DNA from: Lineolata rhizophorae
Lineage: Eukaryota > Ascomycota > Dothideomycetes > Lineolatales > Lineolataceae
Reading direction: 5' to 3'
Assembly (NCBI GenBank): GCA_010093515.1
Contig: MU001682.1
Location: 854,215-918,214, forward strand
Length of the DNA stretch: 64,000 bases
The translations under genes were made by a program, and so were the position numbers. Positions 1-11,084 of the stretch are shown here, piece by piece (within the stretch, counting starts at the first letter, position 1; each line of letters starts with the position of its first letter). A model generated the notes under the pieces. The model ran no database searches. It was not told the DNA's origin and worked only from the letters and a program-made list of their open reading frames with translations.

Positions 1-643
1 TGTATAGATAATTATACACACTATGGCGCCAAAAAGCGAGAATGACATAGAACATGGTGCCAAAGGCGCCATTAGCACACCACTTCAGCGCCATTGTTAT
101 CGTCGTCGCCATAGCCAGCAGGGAAGCAAAGGACAGTCTGTACTGGCCAATGGCATCTCGATAACCGACTCTAAATTCGTATAGGGCTAGATATTGAGGA
201 CAAGACTTACGGGGTCAAACTCGCCATTACCACCAGAGCACCACGGCCGCCATCACGGGCTCATGGCCAGCAAAGGATAGGGAAATGCGTTGTACCTGTC
301 CATTCCCCTCTATCTTCATAAAGCAAATGTAACAAAAGGTGTCGTAACCCTGCTTTCGCAGATACCAATATCAATACAAGTGATGCCCATCCCGTCCATT
401 AATTACGCCGCCATTACCATCCCCGAGAGGCCCCTGTTGGCGGGACCACTTCGATCGTGCCGGTTGTCGAAGCCACCTAGTATCCATGTATGTACCATGC
501 ATCTTACAAACCCACTAAGCAGAGAAATAGAAAATCCAAATATGCAAGAACACCATTGCGATTCACCATTAATCCCTCAAGGGAGTTCTCACGGCACACT
601 CGAAAACGCCGCCACCACCACCATCACACCCCCCACGAAACCC
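1..643. other. 5' edge of window, no gene supported
   Basis: No convincing coding region lies here. The first 18 bases form a small inverted repeat (TGTATA, 6-nt spacer, TATACA). The palindrome GGCGCC recurs in the first 80 bases (near positions 25 and 65), a hexamer that is also very frequent inside the F-box gene. The open frames running through 290-1714 on the plus strand are shadows of the minus-strand gene that starts at 2726 and are not annotated. Confidence 0.5.
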
Positions 644-2726
644 TCACGTCACCCTCCTCTTACTCAACCTCCTCCCCGTCTTCTCGCTCCCCTGGCGCCT
701 CAACTCCGGGCTCACCGCCCTCGAACTTGGGACCGAGATCTCCGACGGCGACACCGCGCCATCGCCTCTCACGGGCGACGGCGGCGCCAATCCTCCGGCC
801 CCAGCTCCCAGATCACTCGGCCTTCCCATCGTCGGCGTCGCCGGCAACGGCACTCCGGCCGCAACGTCGACTTCGCGCCCCGACACAATCGGCGACAATG
901 GCGCCCCACTGCCCGCGGCCACACCACCCGGTACCACGCTGCCATTACCCCAGCCGCGGCCCACGTAGTCGCTGTCGTGGGAAAAGCCGGTCCCATCGGA
1001 CGGTCCACCGCCGCCATGCCCGTTGCCGTACCCACCTCTCTCGTCATCGTCCCCTTCCCTCCACCCCCCGGCCGGTGGCGCCGGCACGCTCCACCCCTCC
1101 GCGAAACGTCCCGCGTGCCCCCCCTGCGGCCCCAACGAGCTGCGATCCAGCTGCTCCGCGCTATTGCTGGGTCCGGCCGCAGCGGTCGCGAACGTGGCTT
1201 CCGGCGGCGGCGTGCGGCGCGACAGCGAGAAGGTGCGCGAGCCGGGCGAGCGCAGCTGGTTCCTGCTGCCGGAGGCGCGGCGCAGGGTCTTGGGTCCGCT
1301 GGCACTGGGCGGCCGGGAGTCCGTGGCGGAGCGAGGAAGCGCCGTGCTTGCCACGGCGCCGCCATTGGCGCCGCGGACTGCTGGAGGTATACCCGCGGGA
1401 TCGCCGACTTCGCCGGGATGCGTGGGCCGCATGTTCGGCAGCATGGCGCCTTTCGCCTTGCTTATCGTGGATCTGCGGTGCGAGGCTTCGGACATGGGTG
1501 GCGGTGCGGCGGCGCCGGGGGCGGCAGCCGCGCCCGAGGGAGGTGGCGCGTTGAGAACGGCATCCGATGCGGCGAGATTGCCGCCCTGGGCGTCGCGAAG
1601 GCGGCGGTGGCGGCGCTTGAGATAGACGCCAATGGCCGCGATAAGGGCAAGGCCGACGGCGATGACGACAAGCATGATGATCCAGCGGTAGTGAGTGGAT
1701 ATCCTACGGAGTGAACAAGTTAGTCAGTGAATATGCGGATGCAGAGGTAGGGTACGAGATTAGGATTTGAAAAGGTGAAATTTAATGATAAAAAGAAAAG
1801 CATATAAGGAAGCGTAGGTGTTGGTCGAGTGATGGCCTAGCAACGTGACTCGAAACTGAGATAGAACGAGGCAAACTTCTTGACACGATCTCCGCGCTCA
1901 GCACTGATATCCCAACACAACGTTCCTGTTTGATAGACAGATTCGCGGGGCCCACACCCAATACGAACATCACTCGGCCACCAAAATATGTCTGCTTGGC
2001 TCCCCAGCTCACAATACCAAAGGAGACACCGCTAAAGTATAGATAGAAGCAGCCGACAGGATACTTCCCCCCCAACATTGCAACAAGCCTTAGAAAAAAG
2101 TGCATCATGCATCGTAACTAAAGAAATAAGACGCCATGCACATGTACACCACAATACAACACCAACAAGAAGCAGAACAGTAAAAGAAAAAGAGCCACTT
2201 ACCAACTTCCCTCCTGCCCCCCACCTTCCTCCCCACCTCCCGTAACCGTTCCCACCGCATCCGTCTCCCCCGCCGCACTCCCTCCTGTCGGTGTCCCCGC
2301 CCCGGGCGTCGGCGTGCCCACCCCACTACTGCTCGCACTACTCGTCGTCTCGCTCCCGCCGCCCGCACACGTCTGCAAGAACCACTCTCTCGTCCTACTC
2401 CTCTCGTCTTCCGCCGTGCACACGTCGGTGCATATCCCGTCCGCCGACGCGTACAGCGGCTGCACGCCGCCCTGCTGGCAGAAGCAGGCGTACTGGTCGG
2501 CGAGCGCGGTGGTGGCGGCGAGCGCGGGCGGTACGCAGGCGTTTTGCGCGGCGAGGAGGGCGGCGCAAGAGAGCGCGCAGGGGGGAAGGGCGTTGCCGGG
2601 GAGGAGCACGGTTGCTGCTTGGGAGGTGGCGGGGCGAGGAGCGAGGAGGAGGAGGAGGAGGAGGGTGGTGAAGGGGAGGAGGCGGGTGGGAAGACGCATT
2701 TTGGTAGGTTGGTGAAGGTGCAACAT
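644..2726 (-). CDS. CFEM-like cysteine-rich single-span membrane protein
   Basis: Two exons, 2726-2203 and 1703-644, encode 527 residues. The 499-bp intron starts GTAAGT and ends GTAG. Splicing makes W175 across the junction and joins the secreted half to the membrane half in frame. Residues 10-35 form a signal peptide with a seven-Leu run. Eight cysteines follow at 50, 54, 64, 81, 83, 99, 103 and 120 (CxxxC..C..CFC..CxxxC..C), the CFEM-like arrangement. A Ser/Gly/Thr linker and one transmembrane segment (about 183-203) come next. A stop-transfer KRRHRR and about 320 Ser/Pro/Gly-rich, probably disordered cytosolic residues complete the protein. This architecture recurs in uncharacterised membrane proteins of Pezizomycotina; a cell-wall sensor or receptor role is only inferred. 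The ATG at 2699 (M10, context CAAAATG) may be the true start. The intron is long for a fungus. Confidence 0.8.
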
Positions 2727-5700
2727 GGTGGTGGAGATGGCGTTGTTGTTGATAGAGCGGCGGGGAGATGCGCTGAACTGCGGTATGTGGGAAGGAGCTT
2801 AAGCAAGCTTTTCTCGAGACCGACTCGGTGACGCTGCCGGTGCTGGTTTCGGCGGCAATGCGCGGCGTTGCGCAGCGGGCCGGAAGCGCGCTAGGCCGAG
2901 GATCGCGGCTCCGGGGCGCCGCGGATGCGGCGATGCGGGTGCGAATTACGCTTGTCTCGAGTCAAACCGGCGGAGGAGTTTCGAATTGGTCGCGACGGGT
3001 TCGATTGAGCGAAACAAGCACGGCGATTGGGACGCGGCAGCCTGTGGAATTAGGTACTAGAGAAGGCCGAGAACGCGAGAGCGAACGACGATGTCTTGGA
3101 CGACGCAATTGGCACGATCCTGGGATGTAGGACAACAAAATTCCGCTTGGCAGACGAGCGAACTGCCGCGTGAAGTCGATCTGTGCGTAGGGAACAAGCA
3201 GGCGATAAGGTAACGAGCGATTGGTTGCGGCCGTACTGGCTGGCGATAGACGGCGAGATCGCCGCTGGCCGATCCGGGGAGAGTCTATCTCCGCCTAGAG
3301 AGCGGCAGTGGCAGGACCGCCGGGCGAGGCGATGCGGGCATGCCAGCGGGCCCTTGGCAAGAGGGTGGAGGTGATGGTGGTGACGGCGGCCGCGGTGGTG
3401 TTGGAGATAGAGTGAGCGGGTGGGGAGAGGAAGAGGGAAGAAGCCGCGGGCCGGGCCTTTCGGGCTCCGTCGCGCGCCGCGAGGGATGGACCTTCCTGTT
3501 CCCGCTCGATCGTCGCGCCGCGCTTGGCCTGTTCGGGCATATTGGACGCACTGGAGCTCTAAGGGGACTAGCGCCGGCTGTCAGGCACGTGAGGCTGGGG
3601 CGGAGGACTGTTGATCCGGCGCGCCGGGGGACAATTCTCTGTTTCTTGCTTTGTTTCTCTGTTCTGCACCAACACCCTCGCCAGGCCTATCACGCTCCCT
3701 GCCGGCCCTGCCGGTTAAGCCGCTCCACGGCTCGCACGCTCGGCAATCTGTGCCTGGAGGGAGTGAGGGAGTTCAAAGGCCGCCTTTCGTGCCTGCAGCT
3801 CCTGAACCGGGAAGCACGAAACAGCCGAGCTGGGAATTTCCTAATTGGCTACACGACAGGGACGCGTGCTACCGCCTGCTTACACAGCGCTCTGTCCAGA
3901 GTGCAAACAAACAAACGCGATGCCATGTTCTCTCCGCCGTCCAATTGCCGCCCGCGCTGCCCTGTCGAGGATTGACAGGGGGCCCGGATCAACATTGACC
4001 CCAGCCGGCTGCGTCCCCAATATCGACCCCCTGTCTTAGCCCCGGCAGTTATGTGTGGACTTTGATGGCAATACCGGACCCGGCCAACTCTTAACTTAAC
4101 AGCTCAACGAAGGATACAACAATTCCGTTCTCGTGGCAGGGTTTGTGGAAAAATTCTCACTGCTCGTTCTTGACCAGGGAAGGAGGGAGGAGACTCCGGC
4201 TCCTCAACAGCCGTGGACCCTCCCGTCTTCCTCCAGTTGGAGTGGGAGCTCTCTTCATCAGGCTTTCGTACTGTCGTCTAGAACTGAATGGCTTCGAAAC
4301 TATTGTTTTCGAAATCGCAGACGGGATAATGGAATTGTTTTCTTGTTCACACACTTAAGAAGCGGAGAGTGATCGCTGATTGAGGAACGCTAACGCCTCA
4401 GCGGAGATTTTTCCATCGCGTGCCCGCCATGGAAGCGTTTTGCTGCATGATGGATGCATCCCCGCACTCCCACCACCCTCACCTAGCGCAGGAACAGCCG
4501 AACGGATCGCCCTTGGCAAGTCGTTGTCGATGTGGCGGCCATCCGTGCGCCCCATCCCGATCCCATACCAGCTTGGTCTTCCCCACTCTCCCATCCACTA
4601 CTCCCAACAATATTCCCGTCTCTACCGACAGCCTGATATGATATACCCTCCCCAGAACCACGCACGCAACCCCATGCCCTTCTTATCACCTCACCCCTCC
4701 CCTCCCCATCTTCTTCCTAACCCCAATCTACGCCCACTTTTCCAAAATTGCCGCGCAGATTGCGCCACCCCCGACCGCAGCTTGCGTCTGTGTCCGCGTC
4801 CGCATTCGCATTCCGCAACGCGCCGCTCTATCTAGCGTACCCGGCCCGGGATTGTCGAGCGCGAGTGACGCGTGGGAGAGCGCGCGGGCCCCGTGGGAAA
4901 GGAAAGCACGCGCCACGTAGTATGTAAATCTGGCGGCGGGTCCCTTCCTGTCTGTCCTTTGCCCTCTGTTTTGTCTCTTTGTCTTTTTGGCTTGTCTCGC
5001 GAAAGCGTTACCCCAAGTCCTGTATTCGCGCGTTCCTGAGTTCTGTGTTGGGAGAGAGACTGCATTGGTCTGACTCTGAGGACTTCCTGTATAAGTCTTT
5101 GCGCCATTGCGACTAGGTTGCAGCTTTTCTTCACGTGTGTGCTTGTATCTCTCTAGTTTGTTTTGAGCTTTGCAGGAGAGATCGTGATGTGGTGAGGTCT
5201 GTTGGATGGTATTTAATAAAGGTGTATGGGTTGTTGAACTACGAGGTCTTGCGAGTTCTTAACTTGGATTTCGGGCACGGATCTGGTCTCGTGGTGAGGA
5301 GCTGGGTCTCTGGATGATCGGATTAACGCGGTTTGGCTGGCTTGAAGGTCTCTGAAAAGGTTGATCAGTCTACGAGGACTCCACTCCTTTTGACGAACTC
5401 GAGTCACTCCGTCCGACAACTCTGTCCGTCCCGAACAAGCTCAACAACCTTATGACAAGCTCTGGCCTTCCTGGCTGGCCCAACTGTTTCAGTAATCCGA
5501 AATCTGTCCGACAATTCTAGTTCCTTTCAACAACTTCAAGCATCTACAACAATCCGAACTCTTCAAAAACCTGGCAAGATCCACGCTTCTCTCCGAGTTC
5601 AATTACATTCGGGTAGACTCGAATCTCTTTGACAGATCGACCTTTGTCCGGCAAGCTTACTGCTCTCCGACTATCCGAACTCTTTCCGGCAACCCACTCG

Positions 5701-5801
5701 CCGCCCTAACGACCTGTATACTTCTTTCACCATTCTTCCATCTCGTCTATCCGCCACTCTTTCACCCGCCTCAATAGCGTCCGTCTCATATTCACCCCAC
5801 A
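2727..5801. promoter_or_regulatory. Divergent intergenic region of two genes
   Basis: These 3.1 kb separate the CFEM-like gene (minus) from the F-box gene (plus) and must hold both promoters. Bases 2830-3600 are GC-rich. Bases 4940-5000 are strongly pyrimidine-rich on the plus strand, and from about 5400 the sequence becomes C/T- and CAA-rich up to the ATG, as in long fungal leaders. I see no convincing TATA box and no reading frame with coding character. A long 5' leader for the F-box gene is inferred, not shown. Confidence 0.45.
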
Positions 5802-8800
5802 ATGGCGACGCCACCTTCCTCGTCTCACACGCACCGCCCTTCCACCTCAACCTCCTCTCCTCCATCCTCTTCCACGAATCACGCCAATCCCGCAAACTAT
5901 TACTTCCCCGCTGCGGCCCCCGCCACATTTATCCCGCCCACCCTCCTCGGCCCACGCTCCACGCGTCCCCGCGCGCAGAAGAAGCCGTCCCGTCCCTACG
6001 TTCCTCCGGAAGATTTCCCCGACTCAGGCCTCATCGACAAGATCCGCCATGCCGTCAAGGTCCGGCAGCACGCGCGGGTCGTATCGATGGGCCCGGGCCC
6101 GCGGCCACGTACGGGCCTGGAGTCTCTAGAGAGCGGCGACAAGGGCGGCAGCACAGGAGATGGCGCAGAGCAGGAGGAGCCAGCGGAAGGAGAGGACGCC
6201 AAAGTCGGCCGGAACCCGGTGGCAGGCGGCAGCGAGCGCATCCGCAGCCGCCGCCGCACTGCCGACAAGACCAGCATGTCGCCGCCACCGCCACGCGCCC
6301 TCGACCTCACGATGGCGCCGCCGCGCCTTAGCATCGAGATCGACACGTCGGGCAGCTTCTCACGACTCGGCTCGCCGGGCAGCTCGACGGCATTCCTGGG
6401 GCGCTTTGGCGATGCCGGCATGGCGAGGACTCCGACGGGTGAGGACGCTGCTACGGCGCCGGACGAGTGGGACGCCGGTAGGGAGAATGAGAGGGAGAAA
6501 GAGAGGCCCCTCACAAGCCCCGCGGGGAGTCAGAGCCGCGAGAATTTGTTGGCTGAGGGGACGGGGCCTACGGTGCGGAGGGTCGAGGCGAGTCCGGCGC
6601 GTGATGTCGCCGCTGGCCGTGATGCCTTCGCCAGCCGTGATGCCTTTGCGGCACAAGGCGATGGCGCGGGCGCTGGGCGCCTTGTCGGCGAGGCGGGCGG
6701 TCCAGAGCGTGGTCAACGGGTCCGGTGGGGTGATGGGGAGGGGGTTGACGGCTGGAATGGTAGTCATGAGAGAGGTGATGGCCGTGCGGGGGTGCATGAG
6801 CGGTATGGCGTCCGGGCGCCTTCTGGGGGGCCGGGGGCGGCGGAAGGGGCTGCCCGACATGTGAACGACTCGGGCGCGCTGGAGGGCGGCAGGCGTACGC
6901 AGAAGGATGAGAGGGTAGGCAATCTCGATCTCGATCTCAGCTATGGCAATGGTGGTGCCACTGATGGCGCCCGGAGCGACCAACATTCAGGACTGCAGAA
7001 TGGTTACGGGGCGGCCAGACTTGGGAGTCACTACGCCGATCGTGATCGGGGTGGCGTGGTTGGAACCCGGAAACGGCACGATGGAGCCACTATTACACAC
7101 GATCCTCGGGAGGCAACTGCTAGTGGGAGCGAGAACGGGGCTGCAAGGACGGACCAGGATGCGGGTGGAAGCGTTACGAGGAGTCATGGTGGTGCAGCGG
7201 CTGCCGACTCTACTGCTAACGCGGCTCAGCGGGGCGGGGTAGCTGCCTACAGGACCTCCGGCGTCGGCTCAGGGGGTGGTTCTCACAGTGTGGGGAGCAA
7301 GGCAAATGACTGGAGGCCTGCCAACGCCGTGGGGGGGCCGGGAGTAGGCGTCGGGCAACAAGGTGGATTACGCAATTGTTTGTCGCCGAATGCGGGTTCG
7401 CCCCTTCAGCACACTCAGCGGGAGGGGGCGTCCACCAAGCTGGGAAGCCTGGAAAGTTCGTCGACAAAGGTACTTAAGGAGGCCAAAGGCCGCTCAGAGC
7501 CCAGTTTCAATCCACCACCCGAGCCCAGCTCGCCTTTCATCCCCCCAGAGGCGGCGGCCCTTATCTTCCAGACCCGAAGGGAGGAGGAAAGGGAAAGGAG
7601 GAAGGGTCAACAATCACATGGCTGTCCATCTGTTCCACTTGGTCAACAACTTCATGATCAACATCATCTTGGTCCACAAACTGAAGGACATCATCAACAT
7701 GTTCGAGAACCTGAAGGACAACATCAACATGGTCCACAACAGCATGGACTGCACCATCATGCTCGGTGTGTTCAACAACACAACATGCCGGCCGACATCA
7801 CTGCTCCGTCAAGCCACGCAGCCATGGCAAGCCATGATGGTCGACATGGGCAACAAGTCAGGATCATTGATGCCACCACTGCACCTGGCCACGCAGGATC
7901 TACTAGGGTGGCTGACACGTTTGAGAACGCGCCGTATGGGCAGCAACCTATGCCCATCGACAACATTGCATCAAGCCACACGGAATCTGCGGTGGCTGCT
8001 GATAAAGGACAACAAGTTATGACCGTCGACACCACTGCTTCGAGCCATGCCGGTTCTGTGGGAGTGGTTGGCGCAGTCAAAGGAAGTGGACGAGACAATG
8101 GCGACGAACGTGGCGTCGCCGCTGTCAACAATGGCAATAGCATGAAGGCTATAGACTCTGCTCATTCTACCTCGAGCATGTCGCCATCGCTGCCACCGCC
8201 ACAAGGTTCCATGTACTCGGTGCATCACAGCAACGCTGGCTCTTCGTCAAAGAGCCTGAACAGGCGCAATAGTAACTCCACCTCTGGTGCCACTGCACCA
8301 ATGACAACATCTCGTACCACCAGGCCAGCTGGCTTGCGCCCCATCGTTACCAACACATCAGCCGTCTACGCCACAGCTGCTTTATCACCTAGGTCCCCTA
8401 GGTCAGCTGGCGTGGAGCCATCCAGGCCACTCCTCACCGGCGTCACGGACTACTTCACTGACGCCAGCACCTCCAACACACCTAGTGCGAGCGTGCCGGC
8501 AAGCCCAACCGCAATACTCGAGGCGGAAAAGCTGTTGGCATCGAATGGATGGGGCTACGACTACAGTGGCGCCACTGGAAGCGAGATTGCGCCGGCGAGC
8601 AGCACCAGCAACAACAATGGCGCCAGCAGAGCGCCATCTCCGCCCATCAGTCTGCGGTCTTCCACCTCGGTACGCAGCTCTCGCCGTGCTGCTGCTGCTG
8701 CGGCGGCGGCAGCGAGGGTAGCGGCCAGGACGGCGCCACCTAGGAGCTCGTCGGAGGACAGCCTCGTCATCGACGGTGCAGTGCATCCTGCCTTAAGAGA

Positions 8801-11084
8801 GCAATCCCCAGGCACTGATGTCGGAGAGAATGGCGACGGGAATGAGCCACCTCCGCCACCGCCAAAGTCCAAGTCGCCGCCTCCAAGTTCGTCGGCGAAC
8901 ATGATGCGTCAGGCCGGGCGTGGCGGCGCCATCGTGGCCGGGCATGGCGTGAGCAGGGTGGGTGGAACTCGGTCTGGCGCCACCGTCGGCGTCGGTACTG
9001 GTAGTGCTGCTCTGTCACGGCAGCGCAGCCGCGAGGACGATGGCACCACCGGTGGCGCCATCACTGGCGTCAAGGGCAAATGGATGGCGCTCGAGACGCA
9101 GCCGGAGCACGACTACGACGACAGCTATAACAACAATAGCAGCAGTAGTTCCATGCCGCACCCGTTTGACCCCAGCTACGAGCAACAGCTTCATCAGATG
9201 CACCTCCACGCCAAGCACGCGCCATACGCGCCGCGTCCTTCGCAGTCGCAGCAGTCTCTCACCACCAAGAGCTCTCGTAGTAGCTTCAGGTCCTCGCTAC
9301 CTTCGGGCCCGGCGCCGGCGGTGCTACCGCCCACGCCGCCACCCAAGGGGCGCAGTGCCAGTGGCGGCAAGACGGCTGGGATGGGTGTGGCGCTGGCTAA
9401 GATCATGACAGAGCAGCGACTGCTGGAGCGGATCCTGATCAATCTACCGCCGAGGGACTTGCTGCGGGTGCAGAGAGTAGCAAGGGCGTTCAGGGGCGCA
9501 GTGATGGCGTCGACTGCGCTCAAAAAGACGCTGTTCTTCTTTCCGGATGGTGCGGCTGTGCAGCCCGTCGTGGACGATGGCGTGCCGCAGTCGGAGCTCG
9601 CAAAGATGCCAGTGGAGTTCGATGTTGATGGCGCCATGGCTGCGTTGAAGGCAGCGGGCTACGGACGGTTGACGAGGCCTGAGCGGGCCACGCAGGGGCT
9701 CGCCAACGGCGCCGCCGTGATGCTGGTCAGGGCAGATGTGGAGACGGGCGAGCTTCGTGTCATGAGGACGGAACACGGCGGCGCTGGCGCAGTGCTTGAC
9801 GGCAAGAAACTGCCCATCCGCATCAACCCTCTTCTGTTCTTCTGCGCTCCCGAAGCCAGCAAGCTGAGCGGCGGTGGCGCCGTCCGCTCTAACGCCTCCT
9901 CGTCCAGCACCAGCAACAACGGCGCCCACAAAAGCGCGAACGGCGGCGCCGCCAACGGCGCCGCGGCATCGACGCCGACGGGCAAGCTCTTCCTCGCGAC
10001 CGCGCTGTCCTCCGGCCAGCTGCGCTTCCACTTCCTCGGCCCGGCGCCCAGCGTCGCCGGCGGCGACGTCCCCAAGACCAATCTAGGACAGGTCGACCGC
10101 ATGTCCGCGGCGGCAGCGCGCATGACGGCCGCCGCTGCCGTCGCTGCCGCCGCCGCGAGGAGCAACAGTGGCGCCAGAAGCGCGTCGAATCGCGGCTTCG
10201 AAAGTTCTCTGAGCAGCAGGGACGCTCCGCCGCCGGCCTCGCTGCGCTCGTCACGCTCCGTGTCTCGCACCGCTAGCCGCAGCGGCTCGGCCAGCCCGAC
10301 AAGCGTGCCATGGAGCCCAGGCGCCGGCCCTACTTCTGCTCCGTCCCAGCAGGGCAAGCAGGCCAATATGGCGGCCTCGTTCGACTCCTGGAACAGGCCC
10401 GAGGCCAGCTGGCGCCGCATGCTGCTCAGCCAACCGCCTGTCGCGAGCGTCACGTTCTGGGACCCCGTCGGGTCCGACGACGGCTGGGGATGGACCATCA
10501 CGGGGCGCGCGGTCGCTGTGGCAGCGGCTCCATTGGCGGCATCACTGCCTGCTCTGCCGCCCAGCTCTTCCAAGCCGGGCCTCGAGCGCATGGGCTCTGT
10601 CCGCAGCACCGGAAGCGCCGCCAGTTCTCGCAGTGGCGGCGGCAACGCAAGCCCTGTGTTGGATGGCCCGGCCAGTCCCGGTGGTACGACGGGGCTGTTC
10701 CGCCATGCATCTGGGCGCTTGAAGAAGAGGTATTCGGGCGCCGATAGCCCTTCGTCGCAGCCGACTAGCCCCATGAGTAGTCCGACGAGCGCGCCACGGT
10801 ATGGTCCGTTTGGTGTTGAGGGCGCGGGCAATGGGGCTGGCGTGGCCCCAGCGTCGCCGCCGCTGCCGCCGCCACCGCCGCCGCCACCGCCACCTCAGCA
10901 ACAGACGACGCAATATGGCGCCGCGAGAAGGGCTGTGTATGCGCCGCTGCGCGCGGTCGACGTTGTGGAGGACGTGCTAAGTCGGAAGGCGCATGCGGAC
11001 GGGTGCCCCGAAAAGACGAGGGAGGAAATGGAAGGATTTGGAGGTGGGAGGATCGGGTTCTGTGCTTGTGGGTTTTGGGTCTGA
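5802..11084 (+). CDS. Very long, mostly disordered F-box protein
   Basis: This single open frame of 1760 codons starts at an ATG in optimal context (CCACAATGGCG). An F-box lies at about residues 1204-1245 (RLLERILINLPPRDLLRVQR, then VARAFR). Ordered blocks follow: a hydrophobic INPLLFFCAP segment, GKLFLATALSSGQLRFHFLG and SWRRMLLSQPP, elements I associate with fungal F-box proteins. F-box proteins usually bind Skp1 and present substrates to SCF ubiquitin ligases; that role is inferred from the domain alone. The 1200 residues before the F-box are low complexity: Ser/Pro/Gly/Ala-rich, a Gln/His block (614-665), degenerate GQQ repeats (683-755), an Ala run and Pro runs. A proline tract also lies near residue 1690. 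Ascomycete F-box proteins of this type are usually a few hundred residues, so the N-terminal extension is unusual. No introns were needed. Confidence 0.8.
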   Translation: MATPPSSSHTHRPSTSTSSPPSSSTNHANPANYYFPAAAPATFIPPTLLGPRSTRPRAQKKPSRPYVPPEDFPDSGLIDKIRHAVKVRQHARVVSMGPGPRPRTGLESLESGDKGGSTGDGAEQEEPAEGEDAKVGRNPVAGGSERIRSRRRTADKTSMSPPPPRALDLTMAPPRLSIEIDTSGSFSRLGSPGSSTAFLGRFGDAGMARTPTGEDAATAPDEWDAGRENEREKERPLTSPAGSQSRENLLAEGTGPTVRRVEASPARDVAAGRDAFASRDAFAAQGDGAGAGRLVGEAGGPERGQRVRWGDGEGVDGWNGSHERGDGRAGVHERYGVRAPSGGPGAAEGAARHVNDSGALEGGRRTQKDERVGNLDLDLSYGNGGATDGARSDQHSGLQNGYGAARLGSHYADRDRGGVVGTRKRHDGATITHDPREATASGSENGAARTDQDAGGSVTRSHGGAAAADSTANAAQRGGVAAYRTSGVGSGGGSHSVGSKANDWRPANAVGGPGVGVGQQGGLRNCLSPNAGSPLQHTQREGASTKLGSLESSSTKVLKEAKGRSEPSFNPPPEPSSPFIPPEAAALIFQTRREEERERRKGQQSHGCPSVPLGQQLHDQHHLGPQTEGHHQHVREPEGQHQHGPQQHGLHHHARCVQQHNMPADITAPSSHAAMASHDGRHGQQVRIIDATTAPGHAGSTRVADTFENAPYGQQPMPIDNIASSHTESAVAADKGQQVMTVDTTASSHAGSVGVVGAVKGSGRDNGDERGVAAVNNGNSMKAIDSAHSTSSMSPSLPPPQGSMYSVHHSNAGSSSKSLNRRNSNSTSGATAPMTTSRTTRPAGLRPIVTNTSAVYATAALSPRSPRSAGVEPSRPLLTGVTDYFTDASTSNTPSASVPASPTAILEAEKLLASNGWGYDYSGATGSEIAPASSTSNNNGASRAPSPPISLRSSTSVRSSRRAAAAAAAAARVAARTAPPRSSSEDSLVIDGAVHPALREQSPGTDVGENGDGNEPPPPPPKSKSPPPSSSANMMRQAGRGGAIVAGHGVSRVGGTRSGATVGVGTGSAALSRQRSREDDGTTGGAITGVKGKWMALETQPEHDYDDSYNNNSSSSSMPHPFDPSYEQQLHQMHLHAKHAPYAPRPSQSQQSLTTKSSRSSFRSSLPSGPAPAVLPPTPPPKGRSASGGKTAGMGVALAKIMTEQRLLERILINLPPRDLLRVQRVARAFRGAVMASTALKKTLFFFPDGAAVQPVVDDGVPQSELAKMPVEFDVDGAMAALKAAGYGRLTRPERATQGLANGAAVMLVRADVETGELRVMRTEHGGAGAVLDGKKLPIRINPLLFFCAPEASKLSGGGAVRSNASSSSTSNNGAHKSANGGAANGAAASTPTGKLFLATALSSGQLRFHFLGPAPSVAGGDVPKTNLGQVDRMSAAAARMTAAAAVAAAAARSNSGARSASNRGFESSLSSRDAPPPASLRSSRSVSRTASRSGSASPTSVPWSPGAGPTSAPSQQGKQANMAASFDSWNRPEASWRRMLLSQPPVASVTFWDPVGSDDGWGWTITGRAVAVAAAPLAASLPALPPSSSKPGLERMGSVRSTGSAASSRSGGGNASPVLDGPASPGGTTGLFRHASGRLKKRYSGADSPSSQPTSPMSSPTSAPRYGPFGVEGAGNGAGVAPASPPLPPPPPPPPPPQQQTTQYGAARRAVYAPLRAVDVVEDVLSRKAHADGCPEKTREEMEGFGGGRIGFCACGFWV
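7641..8060 (+). repeat. Gln/His block and GQQ repeats within F-box gene
   Basis: Inside the F-box coding region, a 30-bp unit beginning CTGAAGGACA is tandemly duplicated (about 7680-7740) and encodes a Gln/His/Gly-rich stretch. Just downstream, three degenerate protein repeats start at residues 683, 713 and 736. They share the pattern GQQ, four residues, D, then A-S-S-H-A-G-S or close variants. Such in-frame repeats suggest expansion by slippage or unequal exchange and probably vary in length between strains. Confidence 0.65.

Noticed and set aside
290-1714. 474-codon plus-strand open frame
   Set aside because: It overlaps exon 2 of the CFEM-like gene on the other strand. Its composition (His/Arg/Pro runs) is that of an antisense shadow.
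9659-10831. Long minus-strand open frame (390 codons) inside the F-box gene
   Set aside because: It is antisense to conserved F-box coding sequence, arises from GC-rich codon bias and shows no domain. The same applies to 5996-6514, 6360-6986 and 9444-10031 on the minus strand.
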